Source: Flavobacterium hercynium | GTDB taxonomy: Bacteria; Bacteroidota; Bacteroidia; Flavobacteriales; Flavobacteriaceae | Direction of reading: 5' to 3' | Assembly: GCF_002217285.1 (NCBI RefSeq) | Contig: NZ_MUGW01000052.1 | Coordinates: forward strand, 1-54,618 | Length of the DNA: 54,618 nt | Translations under genes and position numbers: made by a program | Part shown: positions 52,701 to 54,618 of the stretch, piece by piece | Position numbering within the stretch: position 1 is the first letter of the stretch | Layout: each line of letters opens with the position of its first letter | Notes under the pieces: generated by a model | What the model was told of the DNA's origin: nothing | Databases searched by the model: none | What the model saw: only the letters and a program-made list of their open reading frames with translations

Positions 52701-54618
52701 GGTGTAACTTTTCAAAACACACCTCTTTTTTCTAATTTATATCCTGGTACGTATGACGTAGTGGTTAAATATGGTATATCTTATTCACCAGTACCAGGTC
52801 AGGCGCCTGTTGTAAAATATTGCGAAGATAAAAGCCAAATCGTTATTACAGGGCCAACTTCTGCTATTTCTGCATCAGGAGGTGTGGCAGGTTTAACAGG
52901 ATGTACATTGGCTGGACAAGGCGGTAAATTGAGAATTAATAATGTGCAGGGAGGAACTGCTCCTTATGAATATAGTTTTGACGACGGTATTACATGGCAG
53001 CCAACAAAAGAAAAAGACGTATTGCCCGGACAATACATTCTAAAAGTAAAAGATGCAATAGGTTGTGAATATACGATTCCTTATAGCGTTATTTTAGATC
53101 CTAAACCGTCAGACCCAATAATTACAATTGATCCTCCAGTGTTTAATTGTAATGGTACTGCAACAACTGTGGTAACAGTTACCAATAATAGTTCTGCTAA
53201 TTTTAGTTATGAATTTTATTTAGATGGTATTCCAAACACACCTATAACAAATACTGTATTTACGAATGTAACTAGCGGAAATCATATGGTTACTGTGGAT
53301 TATAAAGTTACGAGTGTATCTACGTATAGTAACTTATTAATAGAAGACTTTGGAAGGGGAGATGATACAACAACACCAGGAATTCATCCTGCTTATTGTT
53401 GGGAGAAACAGGATAATGTAATAGATTGTAATGGCTCAATTCTATTAAATGATGGTGAGTATGTAGTAACTAAAGCATTATTACCAGATCATGCTAATAA
53501 TTTTAATTGGGTTTTGCCTAAAGACAATACAGCGGTTATTAATAATACACCTCAAATCGTTGATGGTAGATTTTTAGCAGTAAATGTTGGAGGTGTAGTG
53601 CCAATTGGAGGTATTTTATACAAAAAAACAATTGTAGATGTTATACCAAATCAGGATATTCAGGTATCTCTTTATATGCTTAATTTATTAGCACCACATA
53701 ATAATTTACCATCTCCTCAATTAGCAATAGAGCTTCGGGATGCTAATGGAGTTACTATACCTGGAGCTTCTAAAACTACAGCGCTTATTCCGAGAGATGG
53801 ACAGTGGCATGACTCCACAACCTTAGGAAATGGTCAGGTATTAACTTTAAACCCAGGGAATAATACTACTTTAGATTTTGTTATTTTATCAAATAGTCAG
53901 GTTATTACAGGTAATGATTTAGCGATAGATGATATTTGGGTTCGTCAGATCCCGGAATCTTGTCTTTCTACAAAAGATTTTCCTTTTGTTGTTCCAACGG
54001 ACAAAGCTTTTAAAGCGTCAGTGACAGGTTTTAAAGATGTTAGTTGTTTTGGCCAAAGTAATGGAGAAGTAACTATTACGGCAGAAAACTTTAAACCATC
54101 TTATGGTTTTGATTATTCATTAGATAATGGAACTACCTGGATTAATTCTATGGTTTCACCCGTTACTATTACAGGATTATCGGCTACAAATTATAACATA
54201 CAAGTGCGTTATGATGCTTCAGCTTCAACATGTGTTCAGCCCATAGCTCATACAGTAGGTTCACCGCCACTTTTAACGATAAGTGCCTCGGTAACCAGTC
54301 TGGCTACTTGTATTCAGGGAGCTACCATTACTGCTACGGCAACAGGCGGAACGACTCCTTATGAGTTTGAATTAAGAGATGCTGCAGGAGTTGCTGTTAT
54401 CGCACCTTTCCAGTCTTCGGGTATTTTTACCAATGTTGGAGCGGGAGTGTATACGGTGTTCACACGAGATAATAATGCTTGTTCTTCAAGCGCTTCTGCT
54501 CAGGTAACGGTTATGTCGCCGGTTTTATTGGCAGCAGCTTTATCGAACAGTTCAAATTTATGTTATAGTTCGACAAGTCCTGCGACTTTAGTAGTTATAG
54601 CAAACGGAACAGCTCCTT
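49764..54618 (+). CDS. Giant SprB-repeat/DUF11 surface adhesin, 3' end beyond the window
   Basis: The frame is open from the ATG at 49764 to the window edge, more than 1600 residues, with no stop that I find. A signal peptide ends near VAQ (about residue 25). Residues 26-340 are an N-terminal beta domain. A DUF11-like domain follows (about 342-457; ALTKVVKNTAG, then FTIRDVLPDNV). Next is an Ig-like segment (about 505-580; YTWYSDAALTNQIGTGQ), then SprB-like repeats from about 700 on (SYEYSIDGVNY, APYEYSFDDGITWQP, TPYEFELRD). A jelly-roll-like insertion (about 1188-1400; AIDDIWVRQ) interrupts them. Such proteins are usually exported by the type IX system through a C-terminal signal, not visible here. 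A role in attachment or gliding is inferred. Confidence 0.88.
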   Translation, partial: MKKTTQLRWIVFALMFFQSYFMVAQNYVPFTKRFDRGLKGDMLIIGNNIVGQHKTRPYNGTSDNNSINMVNIDVDSDNTTVNSSSATLKIPKANCYKIVYAGLYWGALERNASIIEQVKFKLPTGGYVDVVGSIIYDNFAYACYADVTNIVSNQADAQGEYTVANVKANTGYGAAAGWSLFVVYEDPTLPSKFITSFDGFSKISNGNLNIPVSGFTTVPSGPVRAKFAFTALEGDRNIAGDFLSINNSRISVTNGANQPIRPVANFFNSTITHVDPVTGITENFMDRVPPSTNTISYDAGVLNVNNPQNRVIRNNATSANITLGSSGDVYYYYFSALAIDVIEPNIALTKVVKNTAGTDVGGQTVALGDYLTYEIGFQNTGSDDATSFTIRDVLPDNVIFDYPAGLGTLPSGVTVQSYNVATKEITFAIDDALVRKNSLNQTVIKLQIQVDPDCNSYVNACSDSIDNSAYATYRGIVSSSIITDDPSINSNVACVLTPQPTNFVADISNCQFIQNVTLCGTSIDLTAGSGYNSYTWYSDAALTNQIGTGQTLNVTNSGTYYVRNVSATCTSITQSFVVTDPGNVSTNPVSPFEDDHAVCLNDGKELPHIILCGANVSRNININISGTTSIVWERLDTASCTATSNPDCANEDPACTWNSVGSGSSYTANTAGQYRLTLNYTGGCFSRFYFNVYTNLLNPTETHKDIICTTPGNITIGGVSGSYEYSIDGVNYVPSNSFDIATPGLYTAYIRQVNAPANSCIFTISNILISQPIFTATRTIVDPLCYGGTGEIHVGANGIGSQSQYYYRLLDATGTQIDNVGPISQSNYNFTNLPTNANYTIEVTTDDGCFFALYAYIQGYWNQPFIANAALIEPLTSCDYKGKIKVITTGGSAPYFYYINGSTNFQTSDEIDITAPGVYDIEVLDSNNCAIQTSITVTDNPKPVYTLTSTNSNCYNGAAEIRVTVANANGYAMSYSVDNGVTFQNTPLFSNLYPGTYDVVVKYGISYSPVPGQAPVVKYCEDKSQIVITGPTSAISASGGVAGLTGCTLAGQGGKLRINNVQGGTAPYEYSFDDGITWQPTKEKDVLPGQYILKVKDAIGCEYTIPYSVILDPKPSDPIITIDPPVFNCNGTATTVVTVTNNSSANFSYEFYLDGIPNTPITNTVFTNVTSGNHMVTVDYKVTSVSTYSNLLIEDFGRGDDTTTPGIHPAYCWEKQDNVIDCNGSILLNDGEYVVTKALLPDHANNFNWVLPKDNTAVINNTPQIVDGRFLAVNVGGVVPIGGILYKKTIVDVIPNQDIQVSLYMLNLLAPHNNLPSPQLAIELRDANGVTIPGASKTTALIPRDGQWHDSTTLGNGQVLTLNPGNNTTLDFVILSNSQVITGNDLAIDDIWVRQIPESCLSTKDFPFVVPTDKAFKASVTGFKDVSCFGQSNGEVTITAENFKPSYGFDYSLDNGTTWINSMVSPVTITGLSATNYNIQVRYDASASTCVQPIAHTVGSPPLLTISASVTSLATCIQGATITATATGGTTPYEFELRDAAGVAVIAPFQSSGIFTNVGAGVYTVFTRDNNACSSSASAQVTVMSPVLLAAALSNSSNLCYSSTSPATLVVIANGTAP

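Overview
The window looks like a chromosomal segment of a Flavobacterium-type member of the Bacteroidetes. It is AT-rich. Many start sites are preceded by the Bacteroidetes -7 element TAnnTTTG, in the clearest cases with an upstream TTG about 17-20 nt away. The gene content fits too: SusC/SusD pair, bacillithiol enzyme BshC, eukaryote/archaeal-type ProS, SprB-like repeat adhesin, and lipoproteins with acidic surface-export-like residues after the acylated cysteine. Coding density is high. Intergenic regions carry TTAGATT-rich and palindromic (REP-like) repeats.

Layout. 1-11.6 kb is mostly housekeeping and accessory genes: ndk, an HGSNAT-like membrane acyltransferase, bshC, an MHS-family transporter with a coupled lipoprotein, a large B12-binding radical SAM protein, a sensor kinase/response regulator pair diverging from a DUF1573 protein, and an NlpC/P60 peptidase. 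11.7-36.4 kb is a large polysaccharide utilisation locus (PUL) for acetylated galacto(gluco)mannan. 37-39.4 kb holds two tandem paralogous porins. 39.6-45.3 kb has rimO with two envelope genes, then a FadL-like porin with a Gly/Tyr-rich lipoprotein. 45.4-47.7 kb is core translation: proS, three tRNA-Glu genes and rpsT. 48-49.4 kb has an XRE regulator and an unrecognised 250-residue protein. From 49.76 kb to the window edge runs one giant open reading frame for a surface adhesin, which is incomplete here.

How the PUL should work (inference from families). SusC/SusD and an IPT/TIG surface glycan-binding lipoprotein capture and import mannan fragments. A CE2-type SGNH esterase and a SASA-family esterase remove acetyl groups. 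GH26 and GH5_7 mannanases and a GH5_2 endoglucanase-like enzyme cut the backbone. GH27 and GH97 enzymes remove alpha-galactosyl branches, and a GH3 enzyme trims beta-glucosides. A GPH-family symporter brings mannobiose into the cytoplasm. There a cellobiose/mannobiose 2-epimerase makes mannosyl-glucose and a GH130 phosphorylase splits it to mannose-1-phosphate and glucose. An AraC-family regulator sits between the divergent arms and is the likely switch. An aldo/keto reductase inside the locus has no assigned step.

Most worth a second look: the phased octamer array upstream of the DUF1573 gene, the TTG-started radical SAM protein with CX4CX2C spacing, repeated AACCCTG motifs upstream of susC, the composite palindromic block before the GH3 gene, the diverged third tRNA-Glu, a possible integrase remnant beside the PUL, and the giant repeat adhesin.
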